Of a stretch of DNA of 64,000 bases, positions 21,336 to 33,420 are shown in pieces. The position numbers and the translations under genes are program-made. Each line of letters begins with the position of its first letter. Position 1 is the first letter of the stretch. Under the pieces are notes generated by a model. The model saw only the letters and a list, made by a program, of their open reading frames with translations. It made no database searches and was not told the origin of the DNA. Source of the DNA: Isoetes taiwanensis. Taxonomy: Eukaryota; Streptophyta; Lycopodiopsida; Isoetales; Isoetaceae. The DNA lies in assembly GCA_021234155.1 (NCBI GenBank), contig JAJEKV010000002.1, positions 22,334,942-22,398,941 on the forward strand, given 5' to 3'.

Positions 21336-23953
21336 CTCGCTAAAACTTATGATTGGTCATGAATGTTAGGTAAATTCATTTGGTGGGCAGCAGCTCAGAA
21401 ACCGGCTAACCGAGAGGTATCTTGTCCTTGGAAAATGGTTCATCTTTTATCGACCACCGCCTCTTTAATGGTGATCTTGTCTAATGGCCCTCGTTCGACC
21501 ACACACAAAATATTCGATTCCTGCAAAATAGGTGAGTTTTAACAGAGGCCTTCATTATGGCAAAGCCAATAAAAGCATGATTCTACCATATTTTTGCAAA
21601 GCGCCGAACTTTGCTTTCGGAGAAAATGGAATGTTTTTGAAGCTTAAATATAATTCTCCCCCGCCCGCACCGATGCAAAAGCTTCGTTATCGGAAAGGTT
21701 TTCGAGTTTCAATGCAATAAGATAAGGGAGAGTGTGCATACGATCAGTGAGTTCGAGATCCATCCCACGCCTTTTATTCTCTCTGCTTTGATAATCACAG
21801 CTTAGTAAGAAGGCAAAAGGGCGGTAGCAATATATGATACCACTCATCTTTCATGTCGAATGCCCGGGCGGAAAAACTAAGCCTCAAATCTATAGCTACG
21901 GAGACCAGCTCCGCCCATTTATGAAGCCCCCGACCGAAATGAAGCCTCAACTACATGGACAAGAAGAAGAATGCCTGATTAGTTTCGTGTAGCCGTATTA
22001 CATGTCCGGAAGGAAAAATCGAATGAGTTTGTGCTTAGGCTGGGGTGATCGCTCAACCATGGCGTCAAATCGTGAGCCGGTGATTCTTGTGCATCGATCC
22101 CGGCGTAAACGTAGCCCGATTATGGAGCCCCCGACACATTTTAATAGAAAGAGTTTTTTAGAGACCTGCTCATGATATGATCAACATAAAATGTACCTAC
22201 CTAGCTTTCCAAGAGCGAACTCCATCGCCCGCAAATAGACATGGAAAGAAAGGCATGCAAATAGACATGGAAAGAAAGGCATGCGCCCCGCATGCAAAGG
22301 AATGGGGCCGGAGATAGCCATAGCTGCAACCCTGGATTGGATCACCTAATGGGGCTGTCGCCATGGCTATGGAGCGGCGGTAAGGAAAAGATAAGTTCAT
22401 AAGGCCTCCGGGTCGGTGAACGCCCGTAATGTCTGGAAGAGACAGTTTCGCATGTGTCGTAACCTCGCATGCGCCAGAGAGCCATCATTTTTGTGTGGGC
22501 AGTCCAGTGGAGTCGACAACCCGACACTCCTCCCATTGGTCCACGTATCCAGCTACCCCATTATGTCCGTTGATGCCTTTATTGCCGCCACCCGCTTTCT
22601 TGGTGATTACACTTTTGTGAGTAAGGGTTTCCTTTTGATCAAGGTTAGGTTTCATATAGTTTATTATCTCTAGGTGTTGAAGTGTATTTTGTGGCCAAAG
22701 GTGGGCGTACGAAGTCCCCTTAGCCTTTTTCCAAATCCCTAGCCATCTTTTTTCCAAATTCCCCTAGTTAGATTTCCTTTCTAACCGTAAGGGCAAGGCT
22801 AAGATATGCATTCCTTGCTAGCTCATGAAGTTAAGAAGGTGTCCGCTCAAGCCCCTATAAGCCCAACAAGTATGTGTGTTTTGAAGCTCTTCGGGATTTT
22901 GTCCCGGCCTCGCTTGTGGATTCACCTACTTGCAAGCTACAAACAACCCAAATCGTCATAGATCTTCTCTTCCTTTGGACGTTTTGTAGGCCACATGGCT
23001 TCCAACAATGATCCATTAAGGTATGTTTTCTTTGTTATGTTGCATGGAAAAAAATTCCATTATGATGGATGATTGAGATAAAGAAGTTGTATAAGAACCT
23101 CTTACCATCAAAACAACGGGTTCCTAGAGCTTGGAAAACTTCAGCCAGATCTTGTTTGTTTCAGTTAAGCAAAATGGCGTAAAATATTGCCCTTGCTTTT
23201 TAGTTTTGAGGCATATCCCCGTGTAATCGAGCTTTTTCTGCCAGTGACTTATGTGGCTCATGTACTATGATTTATTTCACTCATTTGTAGTATGAATTTG
23301 TAAAACATGTACCTATCATTTTTCATAGGTTTTCCAAGCTTTTCAATGCATGTTCATGTTTAAGAAATGGAGCTTCTGGGTTGAGTTATTTGGCACTACT
23401 ACGCTATAAAATTAGAGCAGCAAAATGCATTTTGTCGTAGTTTGGGGTTCCGTTATACCCATATGTAACTCTACACAACTACAATGTATTACAAAGACAC
23501 TCTTGTGCTATGTTGAATCTTATTGCGTTGCTAGAGCATGCAAGTTTGGAAAGCACAATCATTGGGAATTATATGATTTCTATCATGTAAGCACTAACCA
23601 TCATCTTAGTAGATGGAATTTATAAATATTACATGTGATCATCTTATATGTGATCATCTTATATCTTTATGTTGTGTAAGCGTAATAGAATGCCAATCTC
23701 GTAGGTACAATCTGCAGTGTACACTGCAGGATGAAGGCTAAGAAAAGGATAGACTAGTTGCCCATTATTTGGAATGTTTAGGATTGAATATGCCACTAAG
23801 CTATACATAAATGTAGTGGTTCTGTCTCTGGCCTCCAAGAAACTTCCACAACTCCAAATGAATATATTTTGAGATTGCCCGATTGAATCTAATAGAGGTA
23901 CAATATTTTACTACTTAACTGTTATAAAGTTTTTTTAGTCATCCCGATGCTTG
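21336..23953. other. No recognisable gene; one short tandem repeat
   Basis: A 26-bp unit (CAAATAGACATGGAAAGAAA plus GGCATG) is repeated twice at about 22232-22284. Short open frames on both strands around 22200-22750 overlap one another and match nothing I know. Confidence 0.5.
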
Positions 23954-24217
23954 AGCTATAACACTCTCTTTCTGGCTCTTTGTGAGAATGAGAGATATAG
24001 TGAAGCAGTAGACATCTATGAGCGGATGGTTGAGAAAGACTTTGCTCCTAGGGCGTTAACATTTAGGGACCTTATTGACAAGCTTTGTAAAGTGGAAAAA
24101 TAGATGAGGCACGGAAGTCGCGGCTTGAGGAGCTTGTGTTCCCAAAGATTGAGTTCCAAATGAGTTTCTGCAATACTTCTTCCATGCCGAGCACCAAAGA
24201 TTTCTCCGGGCCAATTC
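23954..24217 (+). pseudogene. Pentatricopeptide-repeat gene fragment
   Basis: 23954-24103 reads as a 49-residue PPR-like segment (SYNTLFLALCENERYSEAVD, then a second helix pair with TFRDLIDKLCKV). It then hits a stop. One base deleted just before 24101 explains the stop, because KIDEARK continues in the next frame. PPR proteins bind organellar RNA as arrays of 35-residue helical repeats; only about one and a half repeats remain. No start, targeting peptide or further repeats are visible, so this is a dispersed fragment. Confidence 0.65.
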
Positions 24218-24339
24218 CATAAAGTCATGGTATCAAGCATTCTATTGTCTAGAAGTAGCAATTTGAATTTATTGTCAAAACATGACTTTGAACTATGATT
24301 TACGCCACTTCACCCTCCGACGATGGAGGGCAACCCTCC

Positions 24340-25690
24340 GTGCGCAGCACCTTGTTTTTTTTATGCCTTCTCTTTTCCCCACCCTTTTTTCCATGTCTTC
24401 CCTTTTTCTCAACCTTTTACTCTTTTGCCCTTTTCCATGCCTATTTTTCCCTTCTCTTTTCCTCCTTTTCCCACTCTTTTCCTCCTTTTTGTGTGCCCTT
24501 TTCCCTTCCATTTTTCTTTTCTCCTCCCGCTTTCCATGCCCTTTTTTTACCTTCTCTTTTCCATCTCCTCACCATTTCCCTCTTTCCCTTTTCCATGTTC
24601 CCTTTTTTTCTGTTCCCCTTTCCATTTTCCTCCCCTTCCTTTTTCCCTCTCTCTATTTCCCCTTTTTCCATTCTTTTTTCTTTTCTATTCCTTTTCCCAT
24701 GCCCTTTTTTTCCCAATCCTTTTCTTTCTTTCTATTTTTCAACTGCTTCCTTTTTCCTCCTTTTTCCCACTCTTTCCCTCTTCCCCGTGCAATTTTCCTT
24801 TCTTTCAACCCTTCCTTTTTCTTTTCTCTTTTCTTTTCCTCATGTCCTTTTTCCCTTTCCCTCCCTCCATCACTCCCCCCGCTTCCTTTTCCTTTCCCTT
24901 TTTTTTCCGCTTTCCTTTTCTTGATGGGATTTTTTTTCTTTCCTCGCTTTCCTCCTTTTGGCGCATCCTTTTCCCCAGCCTCCCTTCCTTTCCTTTTCCT
25001 TTTCCCTTTTCCATGCCTTTTGCACATTTGTTTTATTCTCTTATTTTCTATACCCATTTTTCCTCTTTCCACCCTTTCTCTCAAGGTTCCTTTTCTTTTC
25101 CCCTTTCTTCACCATTTTCCTCTTCCCCTTTTCTCTCTCATGCCCTTCCCCTTCCCTTTTCTCGTTTCCCTCTTTCTTTTCCTTGTGACCTTTACCCAGG
25201 TTCCTTTCCCCTTTGTCCCTTCCCTTTTCCTCATTTTTCCAACCTTTCACTCTCCCCTTTTTTTTGATGCATTTTTTTCCCTTCCCTTTTCCTCTCTTTT
25301 TTTTCCTTTTTCCTATGGCATTTGTCCCTTCCTTTTTCCTTTTTCCTCCCTCAACGCTTCTCTTTTCCCCTTTTCCCATGCTTTTTTCTCCCCCCCTTTC
25401 CATGCTTTTTTTTCTCCTTCATTTTCTCCTTTTTTCAACCTTTTCCTCTTTCCTTTTTTTTTCATGTCCTTTCCATTTACCTTTTCCACTTTATCTCTTC
25501 CTCCTTCCCTCGTGTCTGCCCTTTTCCCTTCCCCTTTTCGCTTCCATGCCTTTTTTCTCTTCTCTTATCCCCACCCTTTTCCCTTTTTACTTTTTACCCT
25601 TTTCCTTTTTCCCCATGCCTTTTTGCCCTTCACATTCTCTCTTTCCACTTCCCTTTTCCTTTTTCCCTTTTCATTTTACCCTTTCCCCTT
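24340..25690 (+). repeat. 1.35-kb polypyrimidine tract
   Basis: Almost uninterrupted C/T on the + strand, built from variants of CCCTTTTCC and CATGCCTTTTT, with scattered CATG and CAAC words spaced irregularly. It produces long spurious open frames (Phe/Ser/Pro/Leu on +, Lys/Glu/Gly/Arg on -). A shorter relative is at 21040-21255. Such homopurine/homopyrimidine DNA can form triplex structures and is prone to length change. No gene is supported. Confidence 0.85.
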
Positions 25691-25824
25691 AAGAGATCGG
25701 CATGACCAATCACAAAGTGTTGGTAAGTGATGCGGTATAAATCTAGGCCTTCTGATGCATCCGGATGATCTCGGCCATTCAAATTAGGGGCTCGATGCAC
25801 TACTTACTGGTATAACATTATAAT

Positions 25825-26290
25825 ATAAGACAAATTTGATACACCTAACCGAAGTCATTCTCGCTATGAAACGGATTCTAAAGTTTTTTGCATCCCCATG
25901 CAAGCAATTGTACTCAAACTTAGGAAAGTACCTAAGACCAAATTTTGAGGTGCCTAATGGATCTACCATTCTTAGACTATCGGTCACATATGTCGGGTGC
26001 TATTGGCCTCGTAAAACAAGGTGCGTGAACATGCAATGTATAGCTAACTTAATATATTGGTCTACCGAGGATTGTTAACCCTAAAATGCATCAAGTATGT
26101 TAGGGGCCAATTGCAACGCGTATATATTCAAATGGAAAGACAATGATTTGTCTTCATAACCCATACAATGTCCACAAATGTGCACTTGTGCTTATGAGTT
26201 TTGAGTTTTGCGGTGCCTCTATTGGACTGACCATTTGTCGGAAGGAATCTTTGTTAGACTATCTACACATAAGTCGTCATGGCTTGGGGC
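25825..26290 (-). repeat. Repeat R1 with adjoining block, inverted copy
   Basis: 25825-25970 is the reverse complement of 54480-54600 (shared GCATCCCCATGCAAGCAATT). 25975-26290 is the reverse complement of R1: it contains CCCTAAAATGCATCAAGTAT, GGCCAATTGCAA and GACAATGATTTGTCTTC. The right part, ACCATTTGTCGGAAGGAATC, belongs to a second R1 unit, so this copy spans a tandem R1 junction. Confidence 0.8.
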
Positions 26291-26928
26291 ATGCTAGCAA
26301 AATGGCGCTTAGAACTATAACTTTCATTTGTTCTTTGGAGCTAAGTAGAATTCTATTATAGGCAAGCATGAAGTAGCATAATGTAGAATATGTTGCTAAG
26401 ATTAAATTAGGGGCAAAGAGAAAAATAGGAGAATTGAAAAGGCAATTACATGTGAGAGTTAAAACATAATACACTTCAAAATTGTGTGATCGGATTCGTT
26501 AAAGTCTTTTGGAGATAAGTTTATGGTTAATTTAGAATTGCACCTTAAATTCTATGATTAGAATCGGCCGAGGTTCCTTTTGAAAAGAAGTTTAGTATTT
26601 GTTGAGGATTTTAACCTATGTTAGCAATGCGCTTGTAGTGATAACTCAAGGTAGAATTTCTACCCATTTACAAATTTTATCTGAGTTTTGCCTAATGTTG
26701 CAATTACCTTTTGCCTAATGTTGCAAATGCATATTCTTTCTCATTTTCACAATTTCTCCTCCATTAAGGAAGGAAGGAAGTATATTTTAACGTCCACCTG
26801 AGGCCAACCTGCCTATGAGATGCATGTTACAATATATCGATTCTAAACACAAAAGAAAACCACTAAGGAAATGCTCAACGAGTAATGTTGAACGATGCCT
26901 TAGAGATGAATTGGCAAAGCCTCATCTC
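26291..26928. other. No recognisable gene
   Basis: AT-rich, with a short local duplication of TTTTGCCTAATGTTGCAA at about 26690-26725. Nothing else supported. Confidence 0.45.
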
Positions 26929-27200
26929 AAGGATACTTATATTCAATGCTCGATGTAGACATCTAAGAGAGTGCCACATTCTTTAAGTTGAAGGGTGCTA
27001 CCTCTATGGAGTGCTTGGCTACGATTTGCAAGGTCTTGATACTCAATTTGATGATGAGAGAAAACATCAAGGATACTTTATATTCAATGCTCAATGTAGA
27101 CATCTAAGAGAGTGCCACATTCTCCTTCTAAGTTGAAGGGTGCTACCTCTATGGAGGCTTGGCTACAGATTTCAAGGTCTTGATAACCAATTTGATGATG
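26929..27200 (+). repeat. Direct tandem duplication of about 135 bp
   Basis: Units 26929-27060 and 27066-27200 share CATCTAAGAGAGTGCCACAT, GAAGGGTGCTACCTCTATGG and CAATTTGATGATGAGAGA, with small indels. Coding-like words (QFDDERRLVSSYLSRL after 27190) suggest a decayed gag-like or gene fragment, but I cannot identify it. Confidence 0.65.
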
Positions 27201-29316
27201 AGAGAAGACTTGTGTCTTCTTACTTATCTAGGCTTAATTACCTCCTATGCCTGCAAAATAAAAATATACCTATTTGGGATCTCAAGGAAATCACCAATTT
27301 GCAATAAAGATGTATATCTTGCATGATGATTTTTAAGGTCGTTTCAAACGGATCAAACATTCCATAACCTCGCCCAAAGATCATCATAATTTTGATGAGC
27401 ATTAACATTGTGCAAAACATATAATCAGGGCTAAAAGAGTCAATAATAATAGAAAGCCAAACAAGAAATCACAAAGTTGTCTCCGCTCATCACTAAGGAC
27501 ATATTTATGGACATCTAAGCCTTTGAAGGGGTAGATACAACCATACCAAAACCAATTAATGACTTATCAATGGAAAAGATGCAATCTCAACTAAAAAGAA
27601 TAGTGACTCAAATGCAAAATAAGAAGTGATTACCTATTTGGGATCAACTAACTTTTTATTGCAATAACTTGCATTGCTCGAGATAATGTTAAGGCCTTCT
27701 TACAATCGTGAACAATGCTAACAAACGAATCTTCATTTCATATGCATCGGAACTTAAAAAATGCAAGTTGCTAAGATAATATAAAACTTTTTACCAAAAG
27801 TGCATTAAAACCACTACTTTTATTGCATCAAGTTTGTGGTTATATACACATCCTTTAGATAGACAAATTATCAAATGATAAACCTACTCGCTAACATAGA
27901 ATCTGACATGCAATTAGAGGATTCATAGATTGGCTTATCAAATGATAAACCTACTTGTAGGCATAGAATCCAACATGCAATTAAAGGTTTTCAGAATCGT
28001 GAACAACATTACTCTATATGTATATGTTTAATAAGGGCATGCAAGTAGAGGAATAAATTTTTTTAAACTAATGGGCTGAACCATCAACAAACAACCAAGG
28101 CACAATGGGAGATCTCAACCCACTATTTCAATTAACCTAATATTTACCCATCTCTCCGACATTAACATGCAATTTTCATTCTACCCCGCACATTCTAGTG
28201 GAATAACGTTTAGTCTATTCTGTCTGATATTAACATGGACAATGGGAGATTGGTGCAACAACAATTTTCACTCTATACCTGACATTAATATGCAAGACTG
28301 GCACATTCCCTTCTAGAATAACATTTTTGCTATTCTCATCTTAACATGGACAAGCACTAAATCAAAAATAACCATATTTCACTACAAAAATAATTTGAAA
28401 TAGCACCTATCAACCGCAAAAAATAGCAATAAGTAAGATGGAACATTTAAAATGTACAAAACATGGTAATCAAAGAAGAGCATGAACATTTGGTGAAGCT
28501 ACTTGCAAATTCAGATGTTTAATTCTCCAACCTATTTTTATTTTTGAAAGCAAAGAATGATAAGAAGGCAAACAACACTAAAAATATTCATCTGTATAAA
28601 TTAACCAGACAATTTGAAACACCAAACATTTAAACATTGCAGGACAACTAATCTAGACATTTAGAGATAACATAATAACCTGCTAAGGCAACTAACAAAT
28701 AACTTAACAGCTCAAATAGAAAAGAAATTATGTACTGCTCGATCTGGCATTAACATATCCAACGGCGCATCTATGCAACAACAATTTTGTATTCTATCTG
28801 GCATTAACATGGAGAGTGGCAGCTTAGTACAATGCCATTTCGACTATGTAGGTCAACACACCCAAGTAGTTCCACAAACAATCAAACAGCCTCGGAAATA
28901 GAATTCCAAAGACCTAACAAAATGCTTGTTTGAGAATAGAGGCAATCACTGAATTGTTTTCTTGCAATAATTTTCTATGTAATTCCTCATTTGAATGCCT
29001 GCATAGAAACCCTCATTTTCTTGAACATTTTACCTGAAAACCAAGCACGCCAACATAAGCTCTGTCATCTTAACCTCCGTCCGCTAATTTCTACCTCCTA
29101 GCCTGCTAGTTCAAAGAGAGGAAGTTTGATAAACAAAGCAAAGAATTGATGTTCAAAAGAAAGAACTTACATAGCTAATGCTGAACGGATAAACTTATCC
29201 CCATGAACAGATATCTACACGATCAGCAAATACTTTAGCAGCATAGATGGCTAATTGCAACTCGGCAAGACATGCCTAAGAGAAATCATGCCTCACAAAA
29301 ATCATTCCAGTAAATA
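27201..29316. repeat. AT-rich region with degenerate local repeats
   Basis: ATCAAATGATAAACCTACT with a following CATAGAATC..ACATGCAATTA occurs twice (about 27866-27935 and 27937-28005). The words ATTAACATG, CAACAACAATTTT.ATTCTA and TGGCATTAACAT recur at 28160-28420 and 28745-28815. No gene recognised. Confidence 0.5.
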
Positions 29317-30564
29317 TTACGTGTCATCCATGCCATAGAAAGAACCTTGACGATGATGACTTACTGCAGACTCACATAAGATAGGAGTTTTAGGATCCTG
29401 ATAGTCATACAAAAGAGAGGTTGAAAGCTCTAGAATTGAATGAAAAGAAAAGAATCTAACTGATATAATACGATATGAACCACAAAATGCTAGTAAATAA
29501 GAGTGAAGAGGGAGATATAGCCCATGAAAGATTGCTCCAAATGGACCTGCTCCATGGTCTCTAGTTCCGTGATATAGCATCACATGCGACCTGCAAAGGA
29601 AGGAACTTTAATTTTTGTGGGCTGAGAATTATACCTAGTTTTCCTTGAAGAATCAATTGAACTCTAGCATTCACATAGTGCAGTAGCCTGTCCTTCGAGA
29701 TGGAGATGTGTGGGGACTTCATGCCTGCAGAACATGCAGCAACATCAGTAGTAAATTCAAGTGATTGTCTCAAGGTAAATTAAGTGATTGTCTCAAGGCA
29801 TGTTTCAAACACTATGGTCTATGCCATACATTTATGACATATAAAAGACTATGTTTGTTGGTTTTATTCCTTATTAGAACTCATTCTGAGCCATGATGAA
29901 CTGAGAAATGCATGAACCACAGCCACAATTGACCAAATTTTACGCAAGCCAGAACAAAGAAAACTAATATATGTGCATACCTAGCTTGCCAAGTTACATC
30001 ATGGGGGAAACAATTCTTGAGCACTAAAGGTAGCAATACTTATCTGAATGTTTTGTATGCACTTATAGCAAGCTATCCTTGTCCAAAGATAGAGAGTCAT
30101 ACAAGTCTGGCTATGGAAACACACACAAAAACTGATATAGTTCTATAAGAGTTGCATGCTCAAAATCCAAGGTATAATACTAAAGGCTTTAGCATATAAT
30201 CTAGATGGCAATATGAAGAATGTCAAACAACCAAATTCTACCCAGAATTGGATGTCTAATTCTAGCATGATTCCATGGCTATGACCATAGACTATGCTGA
30301 ATAAGGATGTGAAGAGATTTTTCCTTGAAAATATACTTTTTTGCCGCGATCCCTCCATTCATAGGTTGTAATCCTGGTTCTACATTCAGCTATGAAGTCA
30401 TTGCTCAGAATTATGAAGAAAATGGACTCTACGAAGGAAGCACTCGTCAAGCAAGAATGAAAACTGCTCTTTCCATCATTAACTGAGCTGTGCAAAACAC
30501 GAATTGGAGGACGAAATTGTATGCCTCCTACACCCGTATCTATGCATTGTGGTGCCCCATACAA
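29317..30564 (-). other. Exon-like segments of an unidentified gene
   Basis: Several minus-strand segments look like real protein. One at 29730-29635 reads KSPHISISKDRLLHYVNARV and is framed by TGCAG and AG|GTATAA. One at about 29588-29520 reads MLYHGTRDHGAGPFGAIFHG. One at about 29430-29320 reads DYQDPKTPILCESAVSHHRQ and ends at a possible donor. A longer open frame lies at 30564-30292. The first two do not join in phase as I read the splice sites, so this may be a decayed gene. I do not recognise the family. Confidence 0.3.
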
Positions 30565-30773
30565 TATCTAGCCAGGATACTATCCACGCCAAAGCACAAA
30601 TTTTCTACTCAGACTTCTTGAAGGGTGCAATATTTCAAATTTACAATAAACAAATGTGGTGGATATAACAAGATGATCTCGAAGATCTGAATGGAAGCCT
30701 ACACTTATAAGAAACAAAAATGTTGGATCATATTTTTCCCTTGCCAAATGGATGCAGTAATTTTTTGCCTTTG

Positions 30774-30870
30774 TAGTGCGCATTGACCATGCATCTATTG
30801 AAAGTCTTCTTGTTCGAATGTAGTGCGCATTGACCATGCATCTATTGCTTTGAGCTTCTTGTTCGAATGT
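30774..30870 (+). repeat. Short tandem duplication, period about 45 bp
   Basis: GTAGTGCGCATTGACCATGC followed by ATCTATTG and CTTCTTGTTCGAAT appears twice in succession. Non-coding. Confidence 0.75.
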
Positions 30871-31225
30871 CCATTAGTCCTTTGCAACATTAGCATAAAT
30901 GTTAAAGAAGTAAAGGGTCTGAAGATAATACTTCCAATGATTGTATGGTTGCAATGTTTGAATAGCAATTCAATTTTCAACTTTTATAAGATTGTGGTAA
31001 GAAGTTTAGTGTAACATGTGAGTTGTCGGTGCCTAACTTGTTGATTATTGCTAATGACACCCTACATTATTGAAGGGAAAATGCTCCCGTTGAAATGAGC
31101 TTCATTGAACACAACAAAATGAATATTGTTTTGAAATGTTTTGAAGCATTTTCATGAATGAATAATTGTAATAAGAATATCTGAAAAAATTACATTAGAT
31201 GAATGAATAGAGGTGGCGATGATGA

Positions 31226-32736
31226 TCATTTTAGAAGGGCCATCTTGTCGGATTGAGCACGAATAATGTCGACGAGGGATGTATCTTTGGAGATGAAGAT
31301 TTGGAAACCATCATTCCATGCAGCATCCATTTCATCTGGGAAGAATTGCCATAGCAGCCCTCCAGCACTTGGCAATCCTTTTGCTGCTGCTTCGTATATG
31401 CTTGAGTAGATTGTGGAGAAGAATAGCTCCCTGTCAGCAGCTTGGAAGCCCGAAGAACGATCGGATTTGCCAAATTCCGTAAAGAGCACTGGCTTCTTCA
31501 ATTGTGCTGCAGCATCTTGGGCATGTCCTTGGATCCACTGCTTCACAAATGACAACTGCTCTTCATATGCTCTACCTGGCATCCTGGAATGTTGAAAGGA
31601 TCATCAGATCAGACTAATAACTTAGCTTGCTGACTATTGACTGTTGACCTTGTCAACTTACCAATTGTCGGGATATATGTGCACTGTTGCAAAGTCAATC
31701 TGGGGGATCAGATTATTTCTGATAAAATCAGTGCCCAGATCCTCGCTCCAGCTGCCAGGACTCGAACCTCCAGGATTTTTCTTACTGTAGAATCCTTCAA
31801 GTCCGACTTCTAGCATGTGGTTGCTATCGATTGACTTAACAAAAGTTGCCATTTCTGTGATCCAAGACTGGAAGAACAGCTCAACATAAGTATCTGATCA
31901 TATACAACCAGTTCCAGAGTATCTAGAGTGACTCCAAATATTAGTTACCTGAAGAGTATCTCCAGATGGGTCGGATGAACGGGGTTCATTAATGAGTTCC
32001 CATGAAAAGATTGTGGGATCTTCGTTAAACTTTACGCCTGTGATACTGTTCTTTCTAGTCAAAATCATCTGCACAGACAGACAGAAAAAAGCTAAGTATA
32101 ATCCGGTTGAGTGAGGATTAAGTAGTTAAGTTAGGATTCAGAAACCTTAATGTATTTCTTGAAATACTGCTTGATGGTGGGATCTGTGTAGAAATCATTG
32201 TCCGAGTTCACATTGGCCCCGGTTGCTTTGACCCAGTTAACATACTGAGGTCTGCCACCGAGGTCGCCGTAGTTATTGACGAAGGCAAGGATGAGCTTGA
32301 TGCCATTTTTTGAAGCTTCAGAAACAACGAAATCCAAGCCCTGTGCAACGACAAATCCAAGTTAGCAAGTTACTCAGAAAATGCAAAACCCATTTGATTA
32401 TTTAGGAAGCAGGAAACAGACCTGCAGGGCTTGTTCATCATAGATTCCCAGGGAACTCTGCATAGCATTGTAGCCTCCATCTTTGAAGGCCCAGGTCCTT
32501 GCCACATTCAGCCCAACACCTGCTGCTTGTTTCATAAACTTGCTCACAATGCTTTGGTTTTGGGCTGCAATATAAGCCATCCAATATGCATTGAATCCAT
32601 TGACGTAGAATGGAGATCCCCCTGCTGTAAATGTGGTGGAACCTGCCTTCACAAAATTGCCATCAACAGTCCCGCCATAGCTCGGCATAAGAATGAAGAA
32701 GAAAATGCAGATTGAGATTAAAAATCGAGGACCCAT
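31226..32736 (-). CDS. MAN: Mannan endo-1,4-beta-mannosidase (GH5 family)
   Basis: Secreted endo-beta-mannanase that cleaves beta-1,4 bonds within cell-wall mannans, as in seed, spore or growth-related wall loosening. Five exons on the minus strand: 32736-32422, 32340-32146, 32068-31949, 31867-31662 and 31583-31226. All introns are GT..AG, and the frame closes to 397 residues plus stop, a normal family length. Residues 1-22 form a signal peptide. Family blocks in order: ARTWAF (exon 1), VNNYGDLGGRPQYVNW (exon 2), WELINEPR with the acid/base Glu (exon 3), FATVHIYPDNW (exon 4 into 5) and LFTEFGKS with the nucleophile Glu (exon 5). The start is the first ATG and precedes the signal peptide. No defect is seen. 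Its promoter and first exon were copied twice elsewhere in the window (4031-4515 and 46101-46745). Confidence 0.93.
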
Positions 32737-32807
32737 CTACAATGAGGAGCAGATTCTTAACGACTGGATTCAAGTGTTGGTTTATGTTCATGGCTTGGAG
32801 TTGGATC

Positions 32808-32817
32808 ATTTTTATAG
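32808..32817 (-). promoter_or_regulatory. TATA box of the mannanase gene
   Basis: The minus-strand CTATAAAAAT lies 72-81 bases before the start codon, a usual distance for a plant TATA box plus leader. The same position is TATA-like in both partial copies (about 4226 and 46430), within sequence conserved among the three. Confidence 0.6.
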
Positions 32818-33094
32818 AAACAGATGAGCATCGAATCAAAATTGTGGCCCAAATTTAGCTGTCGACGTTTCAGACATGATTCTGCCCCCGCTAAATTGCC
32901 TGAAATCTGATCAGCGAAATTGTGGGTAAATGCTTCCGTTTCGACTGTTAGATGGCTACAAATGCGCGCTTCGTTCGAAACCGGACATGAATGTACATTT
33001 GCAATAAATTGCCCTCCATGCAAACCATGGATTTTCTTGCCCTATAATTGTGCAAAATTTCCTATGTGGTAGGTAATGCAAATATTTTCATTGC

Positions 33095-33420
33095 AGAAGA
33101 AATTAAATTTATACTAGAACTCGAACTCATGAGCACTAGCGCACAACTGGTTATAAAGACAATTGATTGTCTTTCCATTTCAGAATACATGCAGTCATGT
33201 TGTTGGAATGGCATCAGCTTGTAGAGTTGGAACAGGACGATCACATGCAATTGGCCCTAACATATTTGATGCATTTTAGGGTTAACTATCTTCATTAGAC
33301 CAATGAATTAGGTTAACTATCCGTGCCTGGCAATGATCTACATGGCCAATAGCACGCCGACTTATGTGGTCGAAAAAATGGTCGACGTCCAATAGGCACC
33401 TCCAAAACTCAAACTTGTGT
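33095..33420 (+). repeat. Repeat R1, copy a
   Basis: About 300-bp dispersed repeat. Landmarks: GAAATTAAATTTATACTAG, CTCATGAGCACTAGCGCACA, GATTGTCTTTCCATTTCAGA, GCATTTTAGGGTTAACTATC, CCAATAGCACG.CGACTTATG and GTCCAATAGGCACCTCCAAA. It abuts the mannanase upstream region directly, as it also does at 46745. Other copies: 41585-42176 plus 45921-46100 (tandem, split), 46745-47122 plus 54252-54480 (split), and 25975-26290 (inverted). No coding potential and no clear inverted termini. Confidence 0.8.

Noticed and set aside
24282-25730. A 482-residue open frame and several overlapping long frames on both strands
   Set aside because: They lie exactly on the polypyrimidine tract. The absence of stops follows from base composition; the peptides are Phe/Ser/Pro/Leu or Lys/Glu/Gly strings without domains.
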